Assembly (NCBI RefSeq): GCF_016545825.1
Contig: NC_052616.1
Span: 9,114,001 to 9,178,000, forward strand
Direction of reading: 5' to 3'
DNA: 64,000 nt
Source of the DNA: Eucalyptus grandis
Taxonomy: Eukaryota > Streptophyta > Magnoliopsida > Myrtales > Myrtaceae
Part shown: piece after piece, positions 32,991 through 43,641 of the stretch
How positions within the stretch are numbered: position 1 is the first letter of the stretch
Layout of the letters: every line of letters starts with the position of its first letter
Made by a program: the position numbers and the translations under genes
Notes under the pieces: model-generated
The model's input: the letters and a program-made list of their open reading frames with translations, nothing else
What the model was told of the DNA's origin: nothing
Database searches by the model: none

Positions 32991-35900
32991 GTAAAGACCC
33001 AATATAGTTCATTATGACCTTGTAAACAGAGTTATATAAAGACACGCGACTCTATTTCTATAAAGACACCCGAACAAGTCGCGAACATAAACAAGTCAAG
33101 GTATATGCGTTGTCTTAATTTTTTTTATCATCATATAAATACAAACTAAGTTCTAATTTTTAGCGGTCAGGAGGTGGAATTCGCATTCGACAGGCAGTGA
33201 ACTGCATAACAACTCGAATATAATTGTATAATTGAGATCTTGTCAAGAGAAAGCAAGTATGAGATCCAAATACTTGATGAAAGCTTTTTGTGTGGGTCAA
33301 GAAAATATTTGTTCTTGTCAATCCGTCTAATCTTGACACAAATAATCTTTTTTTGGTCACGAGGCGTCGATGGGCTAGTTCGGTTTGGTTTCCACCAATA
33401 CCCGAACCAACCCCAAACAAATGCTACATATTTTATGACCCGAACTGAGACCCAAACCGTACAAAATCCGAACCGAGCCGTATTTTTCCCCCCCTTCACA
33501 TCCCAGCAAAAGCTCCAAATAACAGAACGCCGCGAAGGACGGATGCTGAGAACACCGTGATCGCGAACTCCCTCACTTCATCAACGTTCACGGACGACAA
33601 GGCGCCTCCAGATCTGGACAAGATCCTACTGCTTGCGGCAGCTAGAGGTCCACAGACCTCGTAAGATTTGCCGGTGACGGTAAGGGCGATGGGGGCGGAA
33701 AGGGCAAGGGAGGAGGCGGAGGTGCTGGGAAAAATCGCTTGTCTCGTCGAGCTAAAAAGCTTCATCGCTTGCGATCACTCTCGGCGCGCAGAAAGAAGAA
33801 GCTTGAAATTGGAACGCACCTGAAAACCGCAAACCCAGAACGGCGAAAAACAAGTGCGCCGGTCCGATGAACTACAAGAATGAAATAGAAGCAGCAAACC
33901 ATGAGAATCTAGCGAAGAGAGACTCAGGATGCTTTCAGTTCAATTTTCGCAAAGGACTTTAGCTCTCAAAACCTTCTAAGAAAATACTGAAATGTTTAGC
34001 AAGTTTTCCCAAATGACTTTGGACCAAATGCTACCAGCATTGAGCTTGCATCATTTAAGGAATGCTGAAATTAGGATTAAATAATTTTTTTTTCCAAAAT
34101 TACCCTCATCAATGCTTTACTTTTCCCGTTTTGCCCCTCGTTGTTATTGTGTATCTTCTTTGTGTGAATACAGCCGGCGAGGGCTAGATCTCGTGACCCA
34201 TGCGAACATCACTTGAGATCACTCAACCTAAACAACTGCCTAGGCAATCATCGCTTGGTTTCCCACTACCCAGATGGCAATCGACAATCATCTAGGTTAT
34301 CACAACCTCAGGTGACCCTTGTTCTAACTTTTGCCTACTTTTAGAATAGTTCTAAAGTGATGAAATATTTCTCAAACTGAAAAGCAATTCCATAGGAATG
34401 AACCGATGTGCTATATGAGGACGATCATCAGCATTAGTCGGTTTAATCAATCCAGTCTCGTTAATTCTACTAATCGCTTTCTCCTCCGATTTCTGTATAG
34501 CTCTTGTTAGGCATATTGCTGCAGAGCCGAAATCTACTTGCTTTTATCAAGTCAAAGTCGAGAAATGACTGATCCGTAATACTGTTCATGGATGAGAAAG
34601 CTCCATGACTCCCATCACGCAAACATCTAGCGTCTACTTTAATCCTAAACTGGTAGGACTTGCGACTTTCACAATCTTCTTCGAAAGGACCCCATTGTCC
34701 TCTCCTCCAAAACGCGAGTCGAAAACGACTGCTCCCCAAGTCCAACATGGCAGGCGGCAGAGGGACTGGAATGATATATCCTAAAAAGCTTAGCAGCCTT
34801 TTTAATTCCTTTCAGTTCACGGTTAGCTTTGACCATACCCATAGATATCATCTCCACCTAATCTCTATCGGTCAACATTCTTCGGGCCGTGGTTCGAGGG
34901 CTTGTTTACAGGAGAAAAGTATACGACCGACGGAGGACAAAGCATGGTCTCATTGGGCCGACGCTACTGGAGACATGCCTCCTTCTGGAGAACCAAAGTT
35001 ACCCGTTGTAGCGGACATCATCATCCCCTCTAAAAACTATACTTGTACTCCCATCATTGATTGATTAACTTTCAAGATATGACCTACGCTCTTTATCTCA
35101 AACGAAAATGAATAATTAATTAATTAATTAATTATTGTCTGTAAAAATGTTTAGGCGTGGCTTGATGTCAATAATGAAAACATTTTTTATTAACTAATTC
35201 TTCGAAATAATATATGGAAAAACATCTTTCAATTTATTTTTTTGTGAAACAAATGTGTACAAAATATGATTCAAAAGCTTTTCGATCCTGTAACTTCGAA
35301 GATGAGCTGAATTGAAGACCTTTCTTTTGTTTGGTGGAGTGTCCAAAGTCGAGCGGGTGGGTGGGGCCAAGACCCTGTATAATAATAACGACCAATCAGG
35401 TCTATTAGAATTCCGAATTATATTCGGCAATGTATTCTCTTTGCTTTGTTACAAGGATTTTTTCTATTTTTATTTTTATTTTAATGTCAGAGCTTTGTTC
35501 TAAATTGATATAGTGTGAAAAAGAGATTAGTCAAGCCTGTTTGAAAGGCTGAGAGTTTGCTAATATAATTTTTGGGCTAATGGGGGTCAAAAGTCGTCGA
35601 ATTTATCGTAAAGTGCGACCGAGTACCAAAACTTTCAGTGCAATCGTATTGTAAAACTTAGCAAGTTGATAATATCAAGTCTCATCGATAACTTCATTTA
35701 ATCTGATTAAAGGGACATAATGTCCACCAAACGCCACATGAAAAAAGAGATTGAAATTTAGATAAAAGAAAGGATAAAAATTTTATAAAAAAAAAAAAAG
35801 ATAAAAAAGGGATAAAATATTAAGAAAAAGGTAATTTACTTTAACGAAAAAAAGGACAAGACCATGAGGCTGTTCTACTTCGCGTGATCAAATCTCTACG

Positions 35901-36675
35901 TTTGTGCACGTCGATTATTATTGAAAAAAAAAAAAAAATTGCCATGCTAAAAGTATGTTCGTTTCACAAAATGAGTGATTTAAAAAAATTCAAAAAATAA
36001 TTATTTTTATTATTTAAAAATTAAATAAATGGAAAAAAATTTCATCACCCACAAAAATAGTTAGGCATAAATTCTTAGCAATAATAATAATATTTTCTGT
36101 TAACTAAGTTTTCTAAATAACATAAATAATCATTTTTTTCGGAAAATATTTTTGCTCATTTTTTACGAAATAAATGCATTCTAAACTAATTATGCATCAA
36201 ACATGATGGTGTTTAATTACTCCATTCAGTATGGTGGCGAACCATTTAATTCAATTTCATCATGGAGAACCTATAACACGACCGTAGCGTACGCACTAAA
36301 CTAAATCCGACCTATTGAAAACGATGACTTTCATGGGAGTCCACGCCATGCGTAGACCTTGTCAAATCCGAAGGTTCAGATCCACTTCAGTACATGCATT
36401 AAATTCCTTAATACGATCACGATACGTCTTCAGTTAGTCAGTAAGTGTACAATCCCTCGATCGTCTGTTCTTTGACTATGCCTCCTGGAGAAAATATTAG
36501 GTGAGTTTTATACTTCGTAGGCCAAATGTAAAACCAGTCAGTGACCGGATAACGTAGGGGAAAGCTCACCGGTGGGATCAAGTCACGTCATCGAAGCTTC
36601 TATTGATAAGGATTTCCCATCGCTCCACAGGATGGTAAAAAGTAGAAGGGACCTCTCTCCACCAAAAGGTCGCTT
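32991..36675. other. Spacer between L5 and L6
   Basis: 3.7 kb with no supported gene. A minus-strand frame at 33496-33765 is listed as a weak candidate. At 34470-34860 the minus strand has two overlapping frames without recognisable family features. AT-rich stretches follow, with an imperfect ATTA repeat at 35111-35135 and A-runs near 35790 and 35925. Confidence 0.4.
33496..33765 (-). CDS. Weak candidate for a small protein, family not recognised
   Basis: 89 codons from ATG (33763-33765) to a stop at 33496-33498 on the minus strand. The N-terminus MKLFSSTRQAIFPSTSASSL is rich in Ser, Ala and Arg and has few acidic residues, a composition that fits an organelle-targeting peptide. The rest is a mix of Ser, Ala and Val with one hydrophobic end (VLRGVLLFGAFAG). 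GC content is higher than in the surroundings. It could be the first exon or a remnant of a gene, or chance. No neighbour supports it. Confidence 0.25.
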   Translation of the reverse strand: MKLFSSTRQAIFPSTSASSLALSAPIALTVTGKSYEVCGPLAAASSRILSRSGGALSSVNVDEVREFAITVFSASVLRGVLLFGAFAGM

Positions 36676-36855
36676 TTCATCTAGAAGTGACGGCTCCGAT
36701 TGAAACTCCGAAGGTGGGACGACGCGCTTGGCATTCCGGACACAGTGTGCGCTGTCGAAGAACAGTGATCTCGATTGCGCTCTCAGTCGTCTCGTCCGCT
36801 GTTGCTCTTTGACCACTTTGCTCCGCTCGCCAAACCCTTTTCTGTACTTTATATA
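36676..36855 (+). promoter_or_regulatory. Promoter of L6: shared CTAGAA box and TATA box
   Basis: TTCATCTAGAAGTGA at 36676-36690 is followed by GACGACGCGCTTGGC, as in L1 and L3. The TATA box TATATA is at 36850-36855, 123 bases before the ATG. The box lies about 300 bases from the start codon, slightly further than in L1-L5. Confidence 0.6.
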
Positions 36856-36978
36856 GGAGACGAACCTTAGCAGCCTCTCTCATCCTCTCATCTCGTTCTA
36901 ATCACTCTCTCGCGCTCAGACACTCCTCACATAGACGTCCATCCATCCAAGTTTAGGGACAAAGAGCACAGGCGCGAA

Positions 36979-37584
36979 ATGTCGGACAAGGACCATGAGG
37001 CGCTCCACGCGACGGAGGACGAGGAGGCGAGGCGCAAGAAGCGGAGAAAGTGGACGATAGGCATCACCGCCTTCCTCATCTTCCAGGTCGTGCAGGCCCT
37101 CTTCTTTGTCCTGGTGATCTTGAAATTCAGGTCCCCTAAGTTCAGGGTCACCCCGCCGACCATGATCCAGTCCCTGACGGTTGGGACCCCGGCCTCGCCG
37201 TCGTTCGACATGAGCTTCATCGCCCCCATCCAGATCAAGAACACCAACTGGGGTCCCTTCAAGTACGACGCCACTGCCGTCTACTTCACCTGGCAAGGCA
37301 TTCCCGTGGGGCAAGCGTACATCCCCAAGAACAAGGCCAACTTCAAGTCCACCAAGAAGATCGACGTGGGTGTGAACTTGAAGTTGGACTCCGCGAATTT
37401 GCCGAGCAACCCAAACCTCACGAACGACTTGAGTTCAGGGATCATAACGTTGAGTAGCCAAGGCGAGCTTAACGGGAAGGTGACGGTCATGTTCATGTTC
37501 AAGAAGAAGAAGACGTCAGTGATGGATTGCAGAATGACAATCCTCGTGTCGATGAGGCAGATCCTGGCCTGGGAATGCGAGTGA
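36979..37584 (+). CDS. Divergent LEA_2 family membrane-anchored protein (L6)
   Basis: 201 residues from ATG 36979 to TGA 37582-37584, one exon. The layout is as in L1-L5: charged head ending RRKKRRK, anchor at about residues 25-48, and LEA_2 domain with TNWGPFKYD and FKSTKKIDV. It is the most distant of the main group. It has VTPPTMIQSLTVG in place of VGEFDIQTLNVG and YFTWQGIPVGQA in place of the YGG block, and it ends AWECE instead of SLSCK. The sequon NCT, present in the other members, is MDCRMT here and is lost. The third codon positions are richer in G and C than in L1-L5. Intact and probably functional. Confidence 0.93.
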   Translation: MSDKDHEALHATEDEEARRKKRRKWTIGITAFLIFQVVQALFFVLVILKFRSPKFRVTPPTMIQSLTVGTPASPSFDMSFIAPIQIKNTNWGPFKYDATAVYFTWQGIPVGQAYIPKNKANFKSTKKIDVGVNLKLDSANLPSNPNLTNDLSSGIITLSSQGELNGKVTVMFMFKKKKTSVMDCRMTILVSMRQILAWECE

Positions 37585-40017
37585 GGAATTGAGGGAAACA
37601 AACAAGAATACATATACTCGTGTATTTCTTTAATTTCGTCTTTGCCCTTTTTATCTTGGCTTTTCATGTCCAAGTGTATGTTCCACTATAAAGAAATAGG
37701 TGCTGGGCTATGCTAATTTGTTTTTTAGCAATCATTAAGGAGATATTTTGCACAAGAGTTTGGGTGGCTGCTGCTTCTCACGTAATAATGGTTTAAAAAC
37801 GACAGGGGTTTTAATTTGAGGAGGCAAAAAAGAAGAAGGAAACTCTTCATTTTCCTTTGATTGATGACTAAACTTTTGCTGAGGATTAAACATATGAATA
37901 AAAGATATCAACGAAGCGACTCGGTCTTGATTTAGATTTATGATGATTCGAAGGGCAATCCCATCGATTGATCCCGGACCTAGCTTTTCCACAAGTCATA
38001 GTCACACAACAAGAATAGAGCATCAGTTAAAATTAAATTAAAAAATTGTTTTGGGTCAAATCCAAGTGAGAAAATATTGAGTGATCCCAACCTCACCACA
38101 TCAGCCACGCACCTCTCCATTCATTAATCACCGTATGCCCAGATGAGGCCCGCGTTTCGGATTTTCAAGATTCCCTTTTTTTAGTCACATGTTTTCTTCT
38201 ACGATCACCCCTCAATCATTTGAGTCTTGGATCACACAAAACTTATATATGTCGCTTGTACTTAGTTGTACCTTTTGACGCGTAGATTTGTAATCTCAAG
38301 CACTACATTTGTTAATTTTCAAGAATTATGTCTCTTTGCCTCAACTTTGCATTCAAGTTTTCGTTTTGACGATGTGATTTTTTTTCCTGACTACCGAGCA
38401 TCAGTGTCTTTGTGCCTGTTAAAATGTAAAGCTAAGGTATGGGTACAATACGAAGAGGATGACTGAGTGAAATACTGGTGCAGTGTGTTTGTTTGTGCAC
38501 ATGTGCTTTGCCTTTGTCCGAATGGCGTCCTTGTTTGGCTATTTCAGTTTCTTCAATAATATTTTTCTTTTTTTCAGGCAAAGAGAGCATTTGTCCATTA
38601 ATAGAGTGAAGACTAGTGGATTTCCCTGCATCGTGTCACATTTCCAGAAACCTTGAGTCACTGCAAAATTTGTTTACAAGCTTCTTTAAAATGAGTGCAA
38701 CCATATCACAAGTATCACTTTTATCTTCTTAAGCTCACAATAACGACACTTAGAAGTTTTGAAGTTTGGTCGTTGAATTAGCTATGGCGGCTTTGCGGAG
38801 ACGATGAAAATGAAGTTGAGGGGTGCTTGTGGAAGAAGAGCAGATGACTCGGAAAGGGATTCTTGAAAGTCCGAAACATGGCCCCACCTAGACAAGTGGC
38901 AATCAACAAGTGGAGCAGTGCGTGACTGAGGTGATAGGGCCGGATCACTCATTATTTTCTCCAAATAATCCAACGGGCGAAACAGAGGAAGTCCCAAGGG
39001 ACCCGATCAAGAAGAGAGAGAGAGAGTCCCTCCTCCAGCAATGGCTCGTGATAGGAACCGTCACCTCCATAGACTTGAGACACCACACCGTGCCCGAAGG
39101 TAAAGCTGCCGTGCGGATTGTCCGGCATCACGGCCACAGTAGCCCTCGCAAAGGAACTGAGCAATGACTTGGAGTTCATGATGGACGATGCCAAGGACTC
39201 GCGTCTTGTGGATTTCGTCCTGCATGTGCAAGCAGGATCGTTGATTCGGGATTGCAGAACCGGCATGCACCTGAAGTATTCCACGTCATTCAGGGCGGAG
39301 TGGAGCCTGACTCCAATTAGTTTCGCAAGTATCGACAAGACTCGAACGCACAATGAGTTCCCTGCGGCCCCGTGATCAACAATGTCAAACTCCACTCAGG
39401 TTGGACTGGGGGAGTCACTGCACAAATGGGATTGTTTCCTCTTGTTTGGTTGCTTTCGTTGTACTCGGCTACATAACATGGTGAAAGCATAGGGTGCCAC
39501 AGAGAGTCCACGCCACTTAAAATGTAAAGACAGTTCCAGGCCTCGCATATTTCCCAAGCGTGTATGCTTTCGCAAAACTCTTCCTTTCATCCTTTTGACG
39601 CAGAGACCAGTGAAAGCAGAGGCTCTAGCTAATCAAGCAGAGACTCTTCTATCTTTTGTCTGACCTGCATATCTTTGTCGACTTGGATTTGGAATGAGCT
39701 ATAAACAGTCAAAGTTCACAATTGGCACGATACAATTGTGCGAAGTTAGCAGACGTCGAGGATAGGGAGCTCTCATCTGCAGTAAGAACAACCACTTTTC
39801 GGCCTCAGCACGGCAGTAAGAGACCTGACCTGAGAAGCAAACTGCGATGAGTCCAGTAATTTGGTTGAGCTACCTGTAAGAACCCCAAAGCAGAAAGAAG
39901 ACTAATGACCAACGCTGCAACATGAGCCTTCTTCATAGCTGTCCAAAAGAACAATAAAAGGACGCAAGGACAAACACCAACGTGAGAAAGGGCCGGAAAA
40001 AAAAAAAAAAAAAACAC
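37585..40017. other. Spacer between L6 and the U6 gene
   Basis: 3' flank of L6, then mixed DNA. Positions 38880-39400 are GC-richer with open frames on both strands (38952-39395 minus, 39118-39375 plus). Neither has a recognisable domain, and they may be a remnant of an old gene. An A-run at 39997-40014 precedes the U6 terminator. Confidence 0.4.
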
Positions 40018-40023
40018 AAAAAA
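40018..40023 (-). terminator. RNA polymerase III terminator of the U6 gene
   Basis: Six T on the minus strand directly at the 3' end of the U6 RNA, the usual Pol III stop. Confidence 0.85.
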
Positions 40024-40069
40024 TTTGGACCATTTCTCGATTTGTGCGTGTCATCCTTGCGCAGGGGCC

Positions 40070-40101
<32 letters not shown>

Positions 40102-40121
40102 TCGGATGTCTCCGAAGAGAC
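40021..40121 (-). ncRNA. U6: U6 spliceosomal snRNA
   Basis: The minus strand from 40121 to 40021 is a full-length plant U6 RNA. It has a 5' stem-loop, the ATACAGAGAAG box that pairs with the 5' splice site, AGCATGGCCCCTGCGCAAGG in the U4-pairing and catalytic centre, and the GGTCCAAATTT 3' end. Relative to the usual plant U6 the 5' hairpin reads GTCTCTTCGGAGAC instead of GTCCCTTCGGGGAC, a paired change that keeps the stem. Promoter elements and a T-run terminator are present at the right distances, so this looks like a working gene and not a retrocopy. Confidence 0.95.
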
Positions 40122-40144
40122 AATCTCTGTTTAGGTGATAGCTG

Positions 40145-40187
40145 TATATGAAGTGTTCACTTTTAGAGGCGGCAGGCAATGTGGGAC
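40145..40187 (-). promoter_or_regulatory. U6 promoter: upstream sequence element and TATA
   Basis: On the minus strand GTCCCACATTG (40177-40187) matches the plant snRNA upstream element at all but one of its bases. CATATA (40145-40150) lies 24-29 bases before the RNA start. The gap of about 26 bases between them is the Pol III spacing and is shorter than in plant Pol II snRNA genes. Confidence 0.85.
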
Positions 40188-41900
40188 TTCATAGTTAGTC
40201 CTGACCCCTTGTCACGGGCCCAAAGTATCTCCAGTGGGCTTGCAGATTACCCTGGAAATATCCGAAGGCCCAAACCCAACATGGGTTGACAATTTTTCCA
40301 CTGTAATTCCTGGCAATGGCATATTGTTTTCCCTTGTGCCAAAAATCTGTAATTTCAGGTTGAAGAGCAAGTGAAGAACATTGCAATTTCGCGGATCGTG
40401 AATGAAAAGTCCTGTCATAGTGGCCTGAGGGAACTAGTGTCAGGTAATTTTCTTCTCCTTTTTACAGAAAAGATTTTTTTTTTATTTACAGAATTTTTTC
40501 CCATTTAAGATTTTAATTAAATCGGTTTAGGAATCGGTACGTTCATTGATAATTAGTAAGCTAAATCGCATGAGATCAACTCTAGGAAATCTTAATGCAT
40601 TGCCAGCCCAGAACAAATTCTAAGAGATTCTTAATCGATCAATTGCCTGGTTTTATTCTCACTTGTCCATGACTCTTGATATAGCGAACCGATAATTAAC
40701 CCTAAAATCAGCTACCATGATCTGTACATAACTTAGTACCTAAGAAATGTCGAACCCGAGATGTCAACGTTGTCGTCTCTAAACCGTTGCGAATCACTTC
40801 CATTCTTTCAAACTAAAACAAACGAACCATGAACTAAAAGGTCAAGCTTTACGTGTGGGGCTAATCTTTTCCACGAAGAAAAAAAATCATCCCTAGGAGC
40901 TGCAAGATCCAGATCAATGGCTGGACCCATGCACGTTCCCCTTACTTCGCACGCAAGTTTACAGCGCAACATGCTCGAACACGGTCCTAACGAGGAGAGA
41001 AGCTCTCCCGGCCTTCTTCGGGTCCAGAAGCTCTCGAGGAGAGTGCTCTCTGTAGATCGATCGCAGGGAACAGAGATGGTCTCGAAGAAGTTTGAGTTGA
41101 CGGATGTAATTATTATGCAGAAGAGTCTCGATCGTTTCACATTGATGGATGTCGATATGTTGGACCCAGCGAGGAGTTGAATTTCGCGTATTCCAGAAGA
41201 GAAAGAAAAATAAAACAAGAAGAACGGAACGATTCATACTTGAGCCTGCTCGAGAGGAGATATCGACATGTCCATTTTAGTCTATGCGGAGCAGACCCTC
41301 GCGGGAACGGAGTCTCGACAGTGACTGAAGAAGCTTCAGGCAAACAAAGGACAAAAGGGCTGAGGGAAACAAAGAGGAAGAGGAAAAGAAAATTATTATG
41401 CTGAGTATACCGTTTATACTGAACGGGATCCGAACCATTATAGATGGTGAGTCCGACGTGGGCTGTTAGGTGAATCTTGTCGGATCTAATGATTTAGATT
41501 GAATTTACTATATATTATTATATAGAGAAAACTATCCAAAAAGTCTTATTTTATTGCCTTTTTTGCCAATTAGGTCATAATCATTTAATTTTATTAATTC
41601 AATTATAAACAATTTAACAATTTACAAATTGAGTTCATATAATCAATTTTAACAAAAAATCACTTAACGTAAACATCGGCCATCATACATGGCACGGCTG
41701 ATAGGACAATTGGCACTGACATAGATAATTATTAATAATATTTTTTTCTTCTCTTTTCCTTCTTTTTTTTTATTTCTTTTTCCCTTTCTTCATCAGTTCT
41801 CGTCAATGGGTGACAACCTCACTAACCTCAAGCGAGGGATATCTGAGCCTAGACTGGCCAGGGCCACCCTCGTTTGGGAGCATGAGGGTCACCCTTATCA
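40188..41900. other. Spacer with remnant of a fold-back element
   Basis: No gene seen. From about 41525 the sequence GAAAACTATCCAAAAAGTCT resembles one end of the MULE-like family at 32365 and is followed by a GC-rich core to about 41890. It looks like half an element next to the complete one that starts at 41901. Confidence 0.45.
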
Positions 41901-42561
41901 GATTTATTAAAGTTCTAAACCTATTGTATTTATATCAATTCAATCTTGAACCTTTTAGTTTAACTAATTTTGTCTCAAACATTTTGACGATTTGCTAATG
42001 TAACCGTTCTAACCAATTTTAGTCGAATATCATTGATGTAAATATCAGCCATCCTATGTGGAATTGTCAACACTAACATAGACAATTTTAGTAGTTTTTA
42101 AAATTATATAAACTCTTGTCTATTATTTCTTTTATTTCCTTTCCTTTTTTTGTTTTTCCTTCTTCTTGATCGTCGGGGCTCGACAATGGCGGATGAGGGT
42201 TAGCCTTGCTAGCTTTGGGCGAGGCTCAACCACGCCTAATCTAGCCTCGGGCAAGCCTTGTTCGAAGTTTTCCAAGGGTGACCCTCATCTTTGGTTAGTT
42301 GCCAACCATCACCAAGGCCAAGCGATTAATGAAGGAAGAATGAAAAAAATAAAATAAAAAATAAAATTTATTTTTAAAATTAAAGACTTTCAAGAATTAT
42401 CAATATCGGTCTTTGGATATGCCACATAGGACAACCGACGTACATATCAATGATTTTCCAGTCAAAATTCACCGAAATGACCACATTGGTAAATCATCAA
42501 AATGTTTATAACTAAATTGTTATAAATACAATGGATTTCGGACCTTTTTTTTTAATAAATT
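41901..42561. mobile_element. Second fold-back MULE-like element
   Basis: The left end (GATTTATTAAAG...CCTATTGTATTTATA) is an imperfect inverted copy of the right end (TATAAATACAATGG...TTTAATAAATT), with arms of about 180 bases around a core containing GGGTTAGCCTTGCTAGC. Nine-base flanks CCCTTATCA (41892-41900) and CCCTTCTTA (42562-42570) agree at 7 of 9. The core resembles that of 32365-32981, so both belong to one family. Confidence 0.65.
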
Positions 42562-43002
42562 CCCTTCTTAAAAAAGAGACGTACATGTGAAATCCACTGG
42601 ATTGAAACTTACAGTATTCGATCTTAACAAGATGACCTGGGGCACTCCACAAGAGATAGGACTCTAAAAATTTCGAATTGCATTTGCATATCATTTAGAT
42701 AACTTTCCTATTCCGAACTTACATAGGCGTTCGGATTCTCCGAGCAATGGCCGACTAACTAAGCAAAATCCCCCACCGCTTCGTCAAAGGCTCATCAAAC
42801 TCCATCCACGCGTCGCTTCTTTATATCCTCTCCGCACCACACAACAAAAACAAAATTTCATACGCCATTCAGCGTCTCTCCCCCTCGTGTATATCACTCC
42901 GTCAGCGCGAAACGCACGAGGAATCCGAAGAGTCGCGAGAAACGCCTGTCAATCGTCAGCTTCTCCGCGCACCGAAACCCTAGGGCCCTCCTGCCAGCAA
43001 GC
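42562..43002. other. Upstream region of L7
   Basis: Contains CACGCGTCGC at 42808-42817 and a weak TATA (TTATAT, 42821-42826). The CTAGAA box of L1-L6 is not present. Likely promoter and 5' untranslated region of L7. Confidence 0.45.
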
Positions 43003-43641
43003 ATGCCTGCAGAAGATCAGCAAGCTCGTCCCCTGAAGATCCACTACCAACGGGGCGACGAGGAGTTCGCGCCGCCGGTGTTCAAGCCGAGGCCGTCCAA
43101 GCGCAGCAACAAGTGCCCCGTGTACGTCCTCGCGGCGGTCGTCGCCCTCAGCGCGGTCGCCCTGGTCTTTTCCCTGATCGTGCTCCGCCCTAATGACCCC
43201 GAGTTCGCCTTGAGCGAGGTGTCGGTCAAGTCCCTCAACTACACGAGCGATTACCCCTCGACGTGGCTGGACGCGACGCTCGCTGCGCGCGCGACAATCG
43301 GGAACACCAACTTCGGCTGGTTCGAGTTCGAGAAGAGCAATCTGACCGTGACCTACAACGGGACCATGGTCGGGGAGGAGGAGCTCGACGGCGGGACAGT
43401 CGGTTTGAAGGGGACGAAGTACATGGACGTCACGGTCGGGGTCAGGTCGAGTAGGATAAGCGATCTGAGGAATTTGAGCAGCGACATGAGCGATAACGTC
43501 CTGGAGCTGACGAGCTCCGCGCAGCTGAGGGGGAGGGTTCACCTCATCAAGATCGTCAAGAGGAGCTTGACGTCGGTGATGAACTGCACCATGAGCATTG
43601 ATCTGTCGAACCGCAGAGTCCAGAATTTGATATGCACGTAG
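43003..43641 (+). CDS. LEA_2/NDR1-HIN1-like membrane protein of a different subgroup (L7)
   Basis: 212 residues from ATG 43003 to TAG 43639-43641, single exon, GC-rich. The N-terminus of 38 residues is proline-containing and ends in SKRSNKCP. Residues about 39-61 are the membrane anchor (VYVLAAVVALSAVALVFSLI), followed by RPNDPEF and the LEA_2 domain with GNTNFGWFEFEKSNLTV in place of the TNWGPFKYD block and VMNCTMSIDLSNRRVQNLIC at the end. Sequons NYT, NLT, NGT, NLS and NCT suggest a glycosylated extracytosolic domain. It is a distant paralogue of L1-L6 and lacks their promoter box. Its last codons and 3' flank are duplicated just downstream. Confidence 0.93.
   Translation: MPAEDQQARPLKIHYQRGDEEFAPPVFKPRPSKRSNKCPVYVLAAVVALSAVALVFSLIVLRPNDPEFALSEVSVKSLNYTSDYPSTWLDATLAARATIGNTNFGWFEFEKSNLTVTYNGTMVGEEELDGGTVGLKGTKYMDVTVGVRSSRISDLRNLSSDMSDNVLELTSSAQLRGRVHLIKIVKRSLTSVMNCTMSIDLSNRRVQNLICT

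Noticed and set aside
34470..34857. Two overlapping minus-strand frames as a gene
   Set aside because: No recognisable domain, frames end without splice signals that would join them.
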